Below, piece by piece: positions 53,591 through 62,386 of a stretch of DNA of 64,000 bases (position 1 is its first letter; every line of letters begins with the position of its first letter). The notes under the pieces were generated by a model. That model saw only the letters and a list, made by a program, of their open reading frames with translations. It did not search any database and was not told the origin of the DNA. Where the stretch lies: positions 494,694-558,693 of the forward strand of contig NZ_JAUCMW010000002.1 in assembly GCF_030372765.1 (NCBI RefSeq), written 5' to 3'. The translations under genes were made by a program, and so were the position numbers. This DNA is from Labilibaculum sp. K2S. GTDB taxonomy: Bacteria > Bacteroidota > Bacteroidia > Bacteroidales > Marinifilaceae.

Positions 53591-56500
53591 CCCTTTTTAT
53601 AGCTTTCTAATAATCTTTTAAATTCCAATTCAATTTTCCGATTCAATCCCTTCTGATCGTACTGATTTGTAATGCGATACAACTCCTGCAACAAAGCCAA
53701 ATTCCTGCTCTTTAACCGAGGGAATTCGGAAGTAGAAACCGGAGTTAGGGTCATATAATAATCCAATTCCTGTACCAATCGGTTTAATATGGTTTGAATC
53801 ATCTGATTGCCTTTTTCATCCTCCGCTGCACGATAGTAGGACTGGGCCATAAGAATGGCTAAATAATCGAAGGGTACTTTCTCATTAGGCACCAATTCGA
53901 TGCATTTGTCAAGCACCTGAACTGCAGAATCTCTTTTTCCCTCATCCAATAAACTTTCTGATAGCCGCAGAAAATTATTCCTCATATTAGTACACAAGCG
54001 GGAAGTCGTTTCATCGATATAAACATCCGGATGGTTCATATTTCCCCATTTAAACTTATTCATCAAATTGGTATACATTACATCTGTATTTACACCACCA
54101 ATCTGCATTTCCTCATTTTCAAATTTGATAGGCACCAGTCGATAGGCAAAACCCTCCAAGCGAAAATAGTCTTCTAATCCATAATATCCGCTCGACGGCA
54201 CTGTTATGGAAAAATAAACAGGTCGCTTCCAATTGTTTTGCACCAACATGTCGTAAAGAATCAAACCACCTTTATCTATGTAGTTTGTTTTCACTTCCCA
54301 TTCCATTTGATTCACAATTTTTGCAGAATCTTTTTCTGGAAGAGTATTGGTCTTTACGACTTGCTCCTTATCAATTACAAGGCGAAATTTATTTGCCGGG
54401 AAATGATCAATCCGCTCATCGTATCCGTATATTTTTTTTGTACTTTCCTTTTCACTCGCAACATATTCTATCGCGTCTTTCAGATCCAATCCTCCATTTT
54501 TCTCAACATAAGCCTTCAAACGCGGATCATCAAGAACATAAACAACATCGCGCTTACCCGCCAGATATTTTTCTTTAGTAAGAGAAATTGGTAAAGGATC
54601 GGAATCATAGTTCTTTTGTTTCATCTGATCGATGTACCAATCGGCAGTTAAATACATCAAATTACAAACGCGAACATCAGTTCGAACACCTTCCACCTCC
54701 TGCAAATACCACAAAGGGAAAGTATCATTATCACCCATCGTAAATAAGATTGCGTTTGGCTCGCAGGAATTCAGATAATCGTAAGCCAAATCTCTTGCCA
54801 CATATCGATCCGATCGATCATGATCGTCCCAATTTTGTTGCGCCAACAAAGCAGGAACTGCCAAAAAGCAAAGAGTGAATGCTATAGGAATAGCGACTTT
54901 ATCTTTTCGAAGCACTTTTTTAGAAACCTGAAGTACTGCAAGAAATCCTAAGCCTATCCAAATGGCAAAGGCATAAAATGATCCAACATAAGCATAATCC
55001 CTTTCCCGAGGTTGCAATGGAGGTTGATTCAGATACACAACAATGGCTAATCCGGTTAATAAAAACAGCAAAAAAATGACAAGGAAATCTTTCTTTCCAT
55101 TAGTACTTTTTTTGTACTGATAAAGTAATCCTGCCAAGCCTAACAAAAGCGGTAAAAAGTAATACTTGTTGCTCCCCTTATTTTTAGTCATATGCTCAGG
55201 TCTCAGACTCTGATCACCCAAACGATAATTATCTACGAATGGAATTCCGGAAATCCAGTTTCCATCAACAACACCACTATAGGACTGCCGGTCGGATTGA
55301 CGACCGGAAAAATTCCACATAAAGTAGCGGATGTACATGTAATTAACCTGATAGCTAAAAAAGAAGTCCATATTCTGTGCAAAGCTCGGTTTTGTTTTCT
55401 GATCAGCCTTGAGCCCTGTCCATTTGGCATATTCTTCGGGATTCCTACCTGTCATTCCCTTGGTGTACATTCTAGGGAACACTGTTTTATAAGAACTACT
55501 ATAGTTTGGTTTCTTTGGCGTGTAAGAAACTACATATTTCCCGTCTTTTTTAATGTAAACATCTTTGCCATCTACATAACTCTCCTTTTCATCATACGGA
55601 GCATTGAAATATTCGCCATACACCAAAGGATTATCGCCATACTGCTCTCTGTTTAAATAATAAAGTAAAGAAAACAGATCCTCCGGATTATTCTGATCCA
55701 AACCAGGATTTGCCGCCGAACGAATCATGATCAGCGAATAAGACGAATACCCAATTAGAACAACTGTTAGCGCAGTAAGTAATGTATTCAAGACCACTTT
55801 ACCATGAGAAACAGTATATCTAATGCCCCAAACAAGAGCCGAAATCAGTAAAAGAATAAAAATATAAGCGCCTGAATTAAATGGCAGGCCAATTACATTC
55901 ACAAAGAATAAATCGAAAGCAAAAGCCACTTTCACCACACCTGGAATGATAACATACATTGCACCACCCAAAAGAAGCAAAGCAACACCCAATGCCTTTA
56001 AAATTCCATTTCTGCTTGGTTCGTTCTTCTTAAAATAGTAAACCATTACAATAGCTGGAATTGCCAATAAATTCAGAAGATGAACACCAATAGACAAACC
56101 CATTAGGTATGCAATTAAAATCAACCACCTGTTTGCATAAGCCTTGCCTTCTTCGTTTTCCCATTTTAAAACGCACCAGAAAACAACTGCAGTAAACAGT
56201 GAAGATGTAGCATAAACTTCTCCTTCAACAGCTGAAAACCAAAAAGTATCAGAAAAAGCGTAAGCCATGGCTCCAATAAATCCGCTTCCAATAATTGTCC
56301 ATATCTGAGATCCCGATATTTCTTCACCTGTAACAATAAGTTTCTTTGCCAAATGGGTGATTGTCCAGAATAAAAACAGAATGGTAAAAGCGCTTGCCAA
56401 ACCAGACATGGAATTTATCATGAGAGCAACATTTTCGGTACCCGAAGCAAACAAGGAGAAAAAACGAGCCAACAGCAGAAAAAATGGTGCTCCCGGAGCG

Positions 56501-56649
56501 TGTCCAATTTCTAATTTATAAGCGGAAGTTATAAATTCTCCGCAATCCCAAAAACTAACTGTAGGTTCAAGGGTTAAAAAATAAACAACAGCAGCTATTG
56601 CAAATGATATCCATCCGACAATAATATTTGTTTTTTGGTACTTACTCAT
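53587..56649 (-). CDS. DUF2723 (GT117-type) membrane glycosyltransferase-like protein, paralogue 1
   Basis: 1020 residues. The N-terminal DUF2723 domain opens with W-I-S-F-A-I-A-A-V-V-Y-F-L-T, then the conserved acidic first-loop motif F-W-D-C-G-E-F-I-T (about residues 34-42) and G-H-A-P-G-A-P-F. About 11-13 membrane spans follow in the first ~620 residues, including a long loop near 310-440. The C-terminal ~370 residues are soluble, with helical repeats. The family is classed as GT-C glycosyltransferase-like (GT117); donor and acceptor are unknown, protein O-glycosylation in Bacteroidota being one proposal. Overlaps the deacetylase start by 4 bases. Confidence 0.88.
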   Translation of the reverse strand: MSKYQKTNIIVGWISFAIAAVVYFLTLEPTVSFWDCGEFITSAYKLEIGHAPGAPFFLLLARFFSLFASGTENVALMINSMSGLASAFTILFLFWTITHLAKKLIVTGEEISGSQIWTIIGSGFIGAMAYAFSDTFWFSAVEGEVYATSSLFTAVVFWCVLKWENEEGKAYANRWLILIAYLMGLSIGVHLLNLLAIPAIVMVYYFKKNEPSRNGILKALGVALLLLGGAMYVIIPGVVKVAFAFDLFFVNVIGLPFNSGAYIFILLLISALVWGIRYTVSHGKVVLNTLLTALTVVLIGYSSYSLIMIRSAANPGLDQNNPEDLFSLLYYLNREQYGDNPLVYGEYFNAPYDEKESYVDGKDVYIKKDGKYVVSYTPKKPNYSSSYKTVFPRMYTKGMTGRNPEEYAKWTGLKADQKTKPSFAQNMDFFFSYQVNYMYIRYFMWNFSGRQSDRQSYSGVVDGNWISGIPFVDNYRLGDQSLRPEHMTKNKGSNKYYFLPLLLGLAGLLYQYKKSTNGKKDFLVIFLLFLLTGLAIVVYLNQPPLQPRERDYAYVGSFYAFAIWIGLGFLAVLQVSKKVLRKDKVAIPIAFTLCFLAVPALLAQQNWDDHDRSDRYVARDLAYDYLNSCEPNAILFTMGDNDTFPLWYLQEVEGVRTDVRVCNLMYLTADWYIDQMKQKNYDSDPLPISLTKEKYLAGKRDVVYVLDDPRLKAYVEKNGGLDLKDAIEYVASEKESTKKIYGYDERIDHFPANKFRLVIDKEQVVKTNTLPEKDSAKIVNQMEWEVKTNYIDKGGLILYDMLVQNNWKRPVYFSITVPSSGYYGLEDYFRLEGFAYRLVPIKFENEEMQIGGVNTDVMYTNLMNKFKWGNMNHPDVYIDETTSRLCTNMRNNFLRLSESLLDEGKRDSAVQVLDKCIELVPNEKVPFDYLAILMAQSYYRAAEDEKGNQMIQTILNRLVQELDYYMTLTPVSTSEFPRLKSRNLALLQELYRITNQYDQKGLNRKIELEFKRLLESYKKG

Positions 56650-56866
56650 ATATTATCAAAATAAAGGTTAGATTTTATGGTACAGATAGCGAAGTTACCA
56701 CTTTTGGCAAAAAGAATTGATTTGTATTATGTGAAAAAACCTTAACAGACTTTCGATATTTCAAGATCAATATAGTCATCAATATTCTTTTTTACAGATG
56801 AACGCTTTGCATAAGTTTGTAGAAAGATGAATTACTTTGATTTAGGAAATCAAAAAACGACATAAA

Positions 56867-56905
56867 AAATGGCTGTCTTTACATGAAGACAGCCATTTAA
56901 AGTAT
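56867..56905 (-). terminator. Intrinsic terminator between the DUF2723 paralogues
   Basis: AAATGGCTGTCTT pairs with AAGACAGCCATTT around TACATG; on the minus strand it is followed by a T run. It ends the transcript of paralogue 2. Confidence 0.9.
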
Positions 56906-56917
56906 ATTATAAATCTT

Positions 56918-59900
56918 TTACTCTCCTGCAGCAGACTTAAAAAGCAGTTCGAATTTTAATTGCAAATCTTCCCTCAACTTAGTTTGCTCACCCATATCAG
57001 CTAAACCTAAAAGCATTTGCACAACCCGCACTTCACGCTCCTGTTCTGATCTAAAAGCATTGGCATGCTGAGCATCCAAACTTAAGAAGTAATTCATTTT
57101 ATCGTATGATTGTTGTGCCACTTCCAACAGTAAAGCATTTGCTTTATCTACTGCATTTGCTCTGTAATACTCCTGAATGAATCCAATCAGTGTATTATCA
57201 ACCGGTATTTTATTGGTTGGCAGTTCTTCCATGCATCTATCCAAAACATCAATGGCTTTTTCTTTCTTTCCTTCGTCATTTAAAGCACTGGCCAAACGGC
57301 TGTAATTCGCTCTGAACGACATGATATTCACTGTCAAAATATGAAATTGATCAACATATACGTCCGGATCTTTTATCCCGCCAAAAGTGAATTTATTCAT
57401 GTAATTATCATACAATAATTCAGTATTCACATGGCCAATACCATTTCGCTCCGGTTTTGTCTCAATTGGAACCAAACGATAAGCAGCACCTTCCAACTGA
57501 AAATATTTCTCTAAGCCAAGAAAGCTCTCAGTCCCCATTCCTACAGAAAAGTAAACAGGGCGTTCCCAATTGTTATTTGCAATGATATCATAAACCATGA
57601 TGTCATTTTTATACAAATAACTTCTCTTAATCTTCCACTCTAACTTGTCTACAATTAAATGAGCATCTTCGGGCTGAACAGTACCATTTGCAAGCACCTT
57701 AGCCGAATCAACAGGAATATAAACATCTCTGCCAGGGAAATAATTAAGCTTTTTACACGATTGAGTTTCTACTTTTGCAGCATCCTTATCGCTTCCTACG
57801 AATTTTATCATCTCACTCAAAAGCTCTTGTCCTTTTAATCGCTCTACAACAGGAACCTGATCGCGAATACCTGGTTCCACTTTATCCGCAGTAAGCGACA
57901 TAGGGATCAGATCGGAATCGTAGGCTTTTCGTCTCATCTGATTGATGTACCAATCACCGGCAAGTAAACTCAAATTTACAATCCGGATATCTCTTCGAAT
58001 CCCTTCCACTTCCTGCGCATACCAAAGCGGGAAGGTATCGTTATCGCCATAGGTAAATAAAATAGCATCAGGCGCACAAGAATTTAGATAATCTTTTGCA
58101 TAGGCCAAAGTAGCATATCTTCCCGAACGATCGTGGTCATCGAAATTCTGCTGAGCCAATAATCCAGGAACGGCAATTAAACAAACAGCAGTAACTGCTC
58201 CTGCAGTAACAACAGATGGTCCTTTTTTACTCAACCATTGATACAAACCCATTACCCCAAAACCTATCCAAATGGCAAATGCGTAGAATGAACCCGCATA
58301 TGCATAATCACGTTCACGTGGTTGATAAGGTGATTGATTCAGGTAAACAACAATTGCCAAACCTGTAAAAATAAAAAGCAACATCACCACAAAGAAATCC
58401 TGTTTGCCTTTTTTGCTCGATTTATAATGATAGAACAAACCTATTAAACCAAGTATAAACGGTAAAAAGAAATAAGTATTTCTTGATTTCTTATTTGCCA
58501 TTTCAGGATATAACTTATCCTGATTTCCAATTTTCATTTCATCAATAAAAGGAATCCCCGAAATCCAGTTTCCATTCAGGATATCGCCATGTCCCTGAAT
58601 ATCGTTCTGGCGGCCTACAAAATTCCACATGAAATACCGCCAATACATGTGATTCACCTGATAGGTCAAGAAAAACCGAAGATTTGACCCAAAACTTGGC
58701 TTATAAAGAGTCTCATCGCCAACCTGAATTGGATTGTTCTTTTTTACATCTCCCCAGTATTCATATTCATGAACATGATTTGCCCGGGAACTATACATTC
58801 TTGGGAATAAGGTATTGAAACGGGAATCGAATTTATATTCCTGTTTGTGTGATGCAATAACGTACTTATCCTTATTATTTTTATCCTTCTTTTGAATGTA
58901 AACAGGACTGGTTTCAATCAGATCAACTGCAGGAGCATTGTAATACTCTCCATACACAAGAGGTCTGTCTCCGTATTGCTCCCGATTCAAATAGGAAAGC
59001 AAAGCAAATACGTTATCCGGATTATTTTCATCCATTGGTGGATTAGCCGAAGAGCGAATCACGATCATGGCAAAAGAAGAATAGCCAATCATGATCACCA
59101 CAAAAGCTGTTACGATCGTATTCAAAACCACCATTCCACGTTTAATGGAAAAGTTAATCAACCAAACAACAAGTGCAATAAGTGTTGCCCCATAAAACAT
59201 CACACCAGTGTTGTACGGCAAACCAAATTGATTTACAAAAAGCAACTCGAACCACGATGCAATTGTAATTACTCCGGGAATAACCCCATACATAACAACA
59301 CCCAAAATAAGAACCGAAAGTAAAAATGCTCCTATTATTCCATTTCGGGTAGGCGTATATTTTTTAAAATAGTAAACAAATATAATTGCAGGAATAGCCA
59401 AAAGATTCAGCAGGTGAACACCGATCGACAATCCCATTAAATACGCAATTAAAATAATCCATCGGTTTGCATACTTCTCATCCGCAACATTTTCCCATTT
59501 TAAAATTGCCCAAAAAACAACCGCCGTAAACAGTGATGACAGAGCATATACTTCCCCTTCAACTGCCGAAAACCAAAATGTATCAGAAAAAGTGTAAGCA
59601 AGCGCTCCAACCATTCCGGTTCCCATTACGGCAATTAAATTTCCTTTTGAGATTTCACCATTGGTTATCACTAACTTTTTGGCAAGATGTGTAATGGTCC
59701 AAAACAAAAACAGGATTGTGAAAGCCGATGCTAAAGCCGACATAGAATTCACCAATAAGGCTACCTGAGCGGAACCGGGAGCAAAAAGAGAGAAAAAACG
59801 CGCCATAATCATGAACAAAGGTGCTCCTGGCGGATGTCCAACCTCTAATCCGTAGGCGGTAGTAATAAATTCTCCACAATCCCACAAACTGGCTGTAGGC

Positions 59901-59986
59901 TCCATAGTAAACAAGTAGGTAAGTGCAGCAATGACGAAAGCCATCCAGCCTAACACATTATTAACCACATTGTAATTAGATTTCAT
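56918..59986 (-). CDS. DUF2723 (GT117-type) membrane glycosyltransferase-like protein, paralogue 2
   Basis: 1022 residues, clearly homologous to paralogue 1 along the whole length (shared W-D-C-G-E-F-I-T, H-P-P-G-A-P/H-A-P-G-A-P, D-N-D-T-F-P-L-W-Y, L-N-Q-P-P/Q-S-P-x-Q-P-R-E-R-D-Y-A-Y, and W-I-S-G-I-P-F). Same topology: multi-span GT-C-like N-half, soluble repeat-like C-half. The conserved D-N-D-T-F-P-L-W-Y near residue 625 and R-E-R-D-Y-A-Y near 540 are likely functional. A terminator separates it from paralogue 1, so each may have its own promoter. Confidence 0.88.
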   Translation of the reverse strand: MKSNYNVVNNVLGWMAFVIAALTYLFTMEPTASLWDCGEFITTAYGLEVGHPPGAPLFMIMARFFSLFAPGSAQVALLVNSMSALASAFTILFLFWTITHLAKKLVITNGEISKGNLIAVMGTGMVGALAYTFSDTFWFSAVEGEVYALSSLFTAVVFWAILKWENVADEKYANRWIILIAYLMGLSIGVHLLNLLAIPAIIFVYYFKKYTPTRNGIIGAFLLSVLILGVVMYGVIPGVITIASWFELLFVNQFGLPYNTGVMFYGATLIALVVWLINFSIKRGMVVLNTIVTAFVVIMIGYSSFAMIVIRSSANPPMDENNPDNVFALLSYLNREQYGDRPLVYGEYYNAPAVDLIETSPVYIQKKDKNNKDKYVIASHKQEYKFDSRFNTLFPRMYSSRANHVHEYEYWGDVKKNNPIQVGDETLYKPSFGSNLRFFLTYQVNHMYWRYFMWNFVGRQNDIQGHGDILNGNWISGIPFIDEMKIGNQDKLYPEMANKKSRNTYFFLPFILGLIGLFYHYKSSKKGKQDFFVVMLLFIFTGLAIVVYLNQSPYQPRERDYAYAGSFYAFAIWIGFGVMGLYQWLSKKGPSVVTAGAVTAVCLIAVPGLLAQQNFDDHDRSGRYATLAYAKDYLNSCAPDAILFTYGDNDTFPLWYAQEVEGIRRDIRIVNLSLLAGDWYINQMRRKAYDSDLIPMSLTADKVEPGIRDQVPVVERLKGQELLSEMIKFVGSDKDAAKVETQSCKKLNYFPGRDVYIPVDSAKVLANGTVQPEDAHLIVDKLEWKIKRSYLYKNDIMVYDIIANNNWERPVYFSVGMGTESFLGLEKYFQLEGAAYRLVPIETKPERNGIGHVNTELLYDNYMNKFTFGGIKDPDVYVDQFHILTVNIMSFRANYSRLASALNDEGKKEKAIDVLDRCMEELPTNKIPVDNTLIGFIQEYYRANAVDKANALLLEVAQQSYDKMNYFLSLDAQHANAFRSEQEREVRVVQMLLGLADMGEQTKLREDLQLKFELLFKSAAGE

Positions 59987-60097
59987 CTTGTGTGTATTTT
60001 TTGTTTATTATATTCGATATGCAGGATAATATTTTGAACGAAAATAGTCAATTTTAACAGTTCCCCCGAATTCTGTTTGAAAATTTTACACTTTTTG

Positions 60098-60127
60098 TTT
60101 GAGCAAATAAAAAAAGTATTACATTTG
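60098..60127 (+). promoter_or_regulatory. Promoter of tRNA-Gln copy 1
   Basis: TTTG (60098-60101), 18 bases, then TACATTTG (60120-60127), a full consensus match. Confidence 0.8.
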
Positions 60128-60158
60128 CAGAGTTCTTTGCAAAAAGGACGATTATGAT

Positions 60159-60229
60159 TGACCCGTGGTGTAATGGTAACACACCTGGTTTTGGTCCAGG
60201 CATTTAAGGTTCGAGTCCTTACGGGTCAA
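60159..60229 (+). tRNA. tRNA-Gln (anticodon TTG), copy 1
   Basis: A 71-nt cloverleaf: acceptor TGACCCG/CGGGTCA, anticodon stem CCTGG/CCAGG around TTTTGGT (anticodon TTG), T arm TAAGG-TTCGAGT-CCTTA. No CCA encoded. Confidence 0.94.
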
Positions 60230-60233
60230 CAAT

Positions 60234-60268
60234 AAAAAAGCTTCGAAATATTTCGAAGCTTTTTTTTA
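60234..60268. terminator. Terminator after tRNA-Gln copy 1 (bidirectional)
   Basis: AAAAAAGCTTCGAAA pairs with TTTCGAAGCTTTTTT, giving T and A runs on both sides; it also ends the convergent small gene. Confidence 0.9.
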
Positions 60269-60283
60269 TTTTATCCTTTATGT

Positions 60284-60655
60284 TTATTTCTCAACAATCC
60301 TCTCAAACTTAAAGCTACCCGAAATTCCCTGATCATCTAAACTATCTCCCTCAATTGTTGTCTCATTAATCAACATGCCATCCCAGGAATCCAATTCGTA
60401 ACGAATATCAAAATCAGAGTGAATAACATCATACTCGATTGCCTTTAGCTGAATTCGATTTAAATTGATCTCACCTTCCAATTTTTCTTGAATCATGAAC
60501 GTCTCCTCATCTTCTGCATTTTCAGAAAAAATGATTTTACCACTCAATTTTCTCCCGTTTTGAGTCAATAAAAGCTCTCCTTTAGCACTTCCATAACCGT
60601 AATCTTCCTCATAAATCCACTTTCCTGTTAATGATTCTATTTTTTTTTGCTCCAT
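60284..60655 (-). CDS. Small beta-rich protein of unknown function between two tRNA-Gln genes
   Basis: 123 residues from the ATG at 60655; an upstream in-frame extension of 35 residues covers AT-rich promoter-like sequence and is rejected. No signal or span. The sequence alternates strands with polar turns (G-K-W-I-Y-E-E-D-Y-G-Y-G; K-L-S-G-K-I-I-F; G-S-F-K-F-E-R-I-V), suggesting a small lipocalin-like or beta-barrel fold. No family recognised. It sits between two identical tRNA-Gln genes, facing them. Confidence 0.68.
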   Translation of the reverse strand: MEQKKIESLTGKWIYEEDYGYGSAKGELLLTQNGRKLSGKIIFSENAEDEETFMIQEKLEGEINLNRIQLKAIEYDVIHSDFDIRYELDSWDGMLINETTIEGDSLDDQGISGSFKFERIVEK

Positions 60656-60747
60656 CTTTTCTACCCTTTCAAATTGACAATCAGAATAATTACAAATATA
60701 TAACAACAACAACGAATAAAAGTCTGCAATATTTTTGCATTTTTTGG

Positions 60748-60778
60748 TTTTGCCTAACAAATATTTCTACTATATTTG
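60748..60778 (+). promoter_or_regulatory. Promoter of tRNA-Gln copy 2
   Basis: TTTTG (60748-60752), 18 bases, then TATATTTG (60771-60778), a full consensus match. Confidence 0.8.
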
Positions 60779-60811
60779 CACCGTCTTAGTCAGAAATGAC
60801 TGAACGGGAAT

Positions 60812-60882
60812 TGACCCGTGGTGTAATGGTAACACACCTGGTTTTGGTCCAGGCATTTAAGGTTCGAGTCCTTACGGGTCAA
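60812..60882 (+). tRNA. tRNA-Gln (anticodon TTG), copy 2
   Basis: Identical in sequence to copy 1 over all 71 nt, 582 bases downstream. Confidence 0.94.
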
Positions 60883-60885
60883 CAC

Positions 60886-60916
60886 AAGCTTCTGATTTTA
60901 TCAGAAGCTTTTTTTA
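60886..60916. terminator. Terminator after tRNA-Gln copy 2
   Basis: AAGCTTCTGA pairs with TCAGAAGCTT (60886-60910), followed by T7. It also lies at the end of acyP. Confidence 0.9.
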
Positions 60917-61186
60917 TTTTATGACAAAATCCGTAAAATCCTGATCCGGCAAATTACTAATAAAAACATCCTTCACTTTGGCCCAATCAGATCCCTTTCT
61001 ACACCACTCACAAAACAATTCAACGCCCAAATTTGTCCCAACAACTTCTGCATAAACTGTTCCATCCGGCTGATTTAGCACAAACCCCTTAACACCAAAA
61101 CGCTTTGCTGCCTCTTTGGCATGATACCTAAATCCAACATTCTGTACCCTACCCGACACTCGTATGCATACAGACTTCCCTTCCAT
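60914..61186 (-). CDS. acyP: Acylphosphatase
   Basis: 90 residues, the family norm. Acylphosphatases hydrolyse acyl phosphates such as 1,3-bisphosphoglycerate. The signature G-R-V-Q-N-V-G-F-R-Y-H is at residues 12-22 with the phosphate-binding Arg, and the catalytic Asn is in F-V-L-N-Q-P-D-G near 35-42. Normal acylphosphatases have G-W-V-R-N; here the second position is Val-Leu-Asn, a mild variation. Single gene. Confidence 0.93.
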   Translation of the reverse strand: MEGKSVCIRVSGRVQNVGFRYHAKEAAKRFGVKGFVLNQPDGTVYAEVVGTNLGVELFCEWCRKGSDWAKVKDVFISNLPDQDFTDFVIK

Positions 61187-61507
61187 TTTGTTGCATTTTT
61201 AATGCAAGATAGGAAAATATGTAATGATGAATTAAGAATTATAAATGAGTAATTAAAAATTAACACCCTTTCCCATAAGTATCTTTCAGGTATTCTTGCG
61301 ATAAACTCTATTCTTGATCCTTGCATCTTGATAAAAGCGCTCCTCTGTCGGCATCTCCCCTGGAAAGGGACAATTTCAAATTTTAAGATATAAGTCAACC
61401 TGAAGTTTACCTCTTTAAACTTTTCACTTGGTACTTGCCCCTTGAATCTTTTTCCTTTCTCCTTGCATCCTTGTTTCTTTTTCATTGAATCTTGATACTT
61501 TTGCCAC
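61187..61507. other. Intergenic region with CTTGNNN heptad clusters
   Basis: 321 bases upstream of the radical SAM gene. It contains no credible gene. A small cluster of three heptads lies at 61313-61333 and a larger one at 61413-61504; a TACTTTTG box (61496-61503) is embedded in the end of the array. Confidence 0.7.
61413..61504. repeat. Degenerate 7-bp tandem array (CTTGNNN/CTTTNNN), 13 units
   Basis: Thirteen consecutive heptads start with CTTG or CTTT (one with ATTG): 61413, 61420, 61427, 61434, 61441, 61448, 61455, 61462, 61470 (one base slip), 61477, 61484, 61491 and 61498. The last three bases of each unit vary. On the minus strand this reads NNNCAAG. It ends four bases before the radical SAM start codon. 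Confidence 0.82.
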
Positions 61508-62386
61508 ATGATTAATTATCACGAACCTTTATTTCGACCACCCAGTGAGGCTTTCTCTCTGATTTTGCAGGTTACCTTAGGCTGTGCCTGGAACAAATGT
61601 GCCTTTTGCGAAATGTACAGCAGTAAAAACTTCACTTTACGCAAGGATGAAGATGTTTTTGCTGAAATTGATTCCTTATCGGCTCAAGCCAATAACATCC
61701 GCAAAGTTTTTTTAGCTGACGGCAATGCGATGGTTCTTTCATTCGATAAAATGAGCCGATTATTGGATAAGCTTAAAAGTGCTTTTTCCCGCTTAACCCG
61801 AGTGTCGGCCTATGCCATTGCGAAAGATATTGAAGCAAAAACTGATGAAGAGCTGCGGATTTTGGCTGAAAAAGGGCTGAAATTACTATACGTAGGCATA
61901 GAATCGGGAGATAATGAGCTTTTAAAGGCAATTAACAAGGGAGAAAATTTTGAAAGCACGAGTCATGCCCTGCAGCGGGCCCGAAAAGCTGGCATTAAAC
62001 TTTCGGTGATGATACTAAATGGTTTGGGTGGTAAAAAGTATTCTCGGCAACATGCCCTTAACTCAGCCAAAGTAGTGAACGAAATTCAACCCGAATTTCT
62101 CTCTACCTTAGTTCTCAGTCACCCTTACGGAGAAGATCATTTCATAAAAAAATTCAATGGTGACTTTATTCCTCTCAATACCATCGAACTTATAGCCGAA
62201 ATGAAAGTTTTTATCGAAAACCTGGAATTAAGTCAGTCTATTTTTCGAAGCGATCATGCTTCTAATTATTTGATTCTGCGCGGAAACTTCCCCCGCGACA
62301 AGCAAGAAATGCTGAATCGTATTAATGGTGTTTTGGACGATCCGGCCAACGCACAGTTGAGACCGGAATGGATGAGGGGATTGTAA
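61508..62386 (+). CDS. Radical SAM protein with CX4CX2C cluster motif
   Basis: 292 residues. The [4Fe-4S] motif is G-C-A-W-N-K-C-A-F-C (first Cys near residue 26), i.e. C-x4-C-x2-C instead of the usual C-x3-C-x2-C. After it come the radical SAM barrel markers V-F-L-A-D-G-N-A near 65-72 (SAM ribose/Gly region), Y-V-G-I-E-S-G near 128-134 and a G-L-G-G-K motif near 170. Substrate unknown; the W-N-x-C-x-F-C group is widespread and uncharacterised. The start follows a TACTTTTG box so closely that the message would be leaderless if that box is the promoter. Confidence 0.88.
   Translation: MINYHEPLFRPPSEAFSLILQVTLGCAWNKCAFCEMYSSKNFTLRKDEDVFAEIDSLSAQANNIRKVFLADGNAMVLSFDKMSRLLDKLKSAFSRLTRVSAYAIAKDIEAKTDEELRILAEKGLKLLYVGIESGDNELLKAINKGENFESTSHALQRARKAGIKLSVMILNGLGGKKYSRQHALNSAKVVNEIQPEFLSTLVLSHPYGEDHFIKKFNGDFIPLNTIELIAEMKVFIENLELSQSIFRSDHASNYLILRGNFPRDKQEMLNRINGVLDDPANAQLRPEWMRGL

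Noticed and set aside
61075..61509. Minus-strand ORF of 144 codons across the heptad array and acyP
   Set aside because: Its length comes from the repetitive CTTGNNN array; it overlaps the well-supported acyP gene in another frame and has no recognisable domain.
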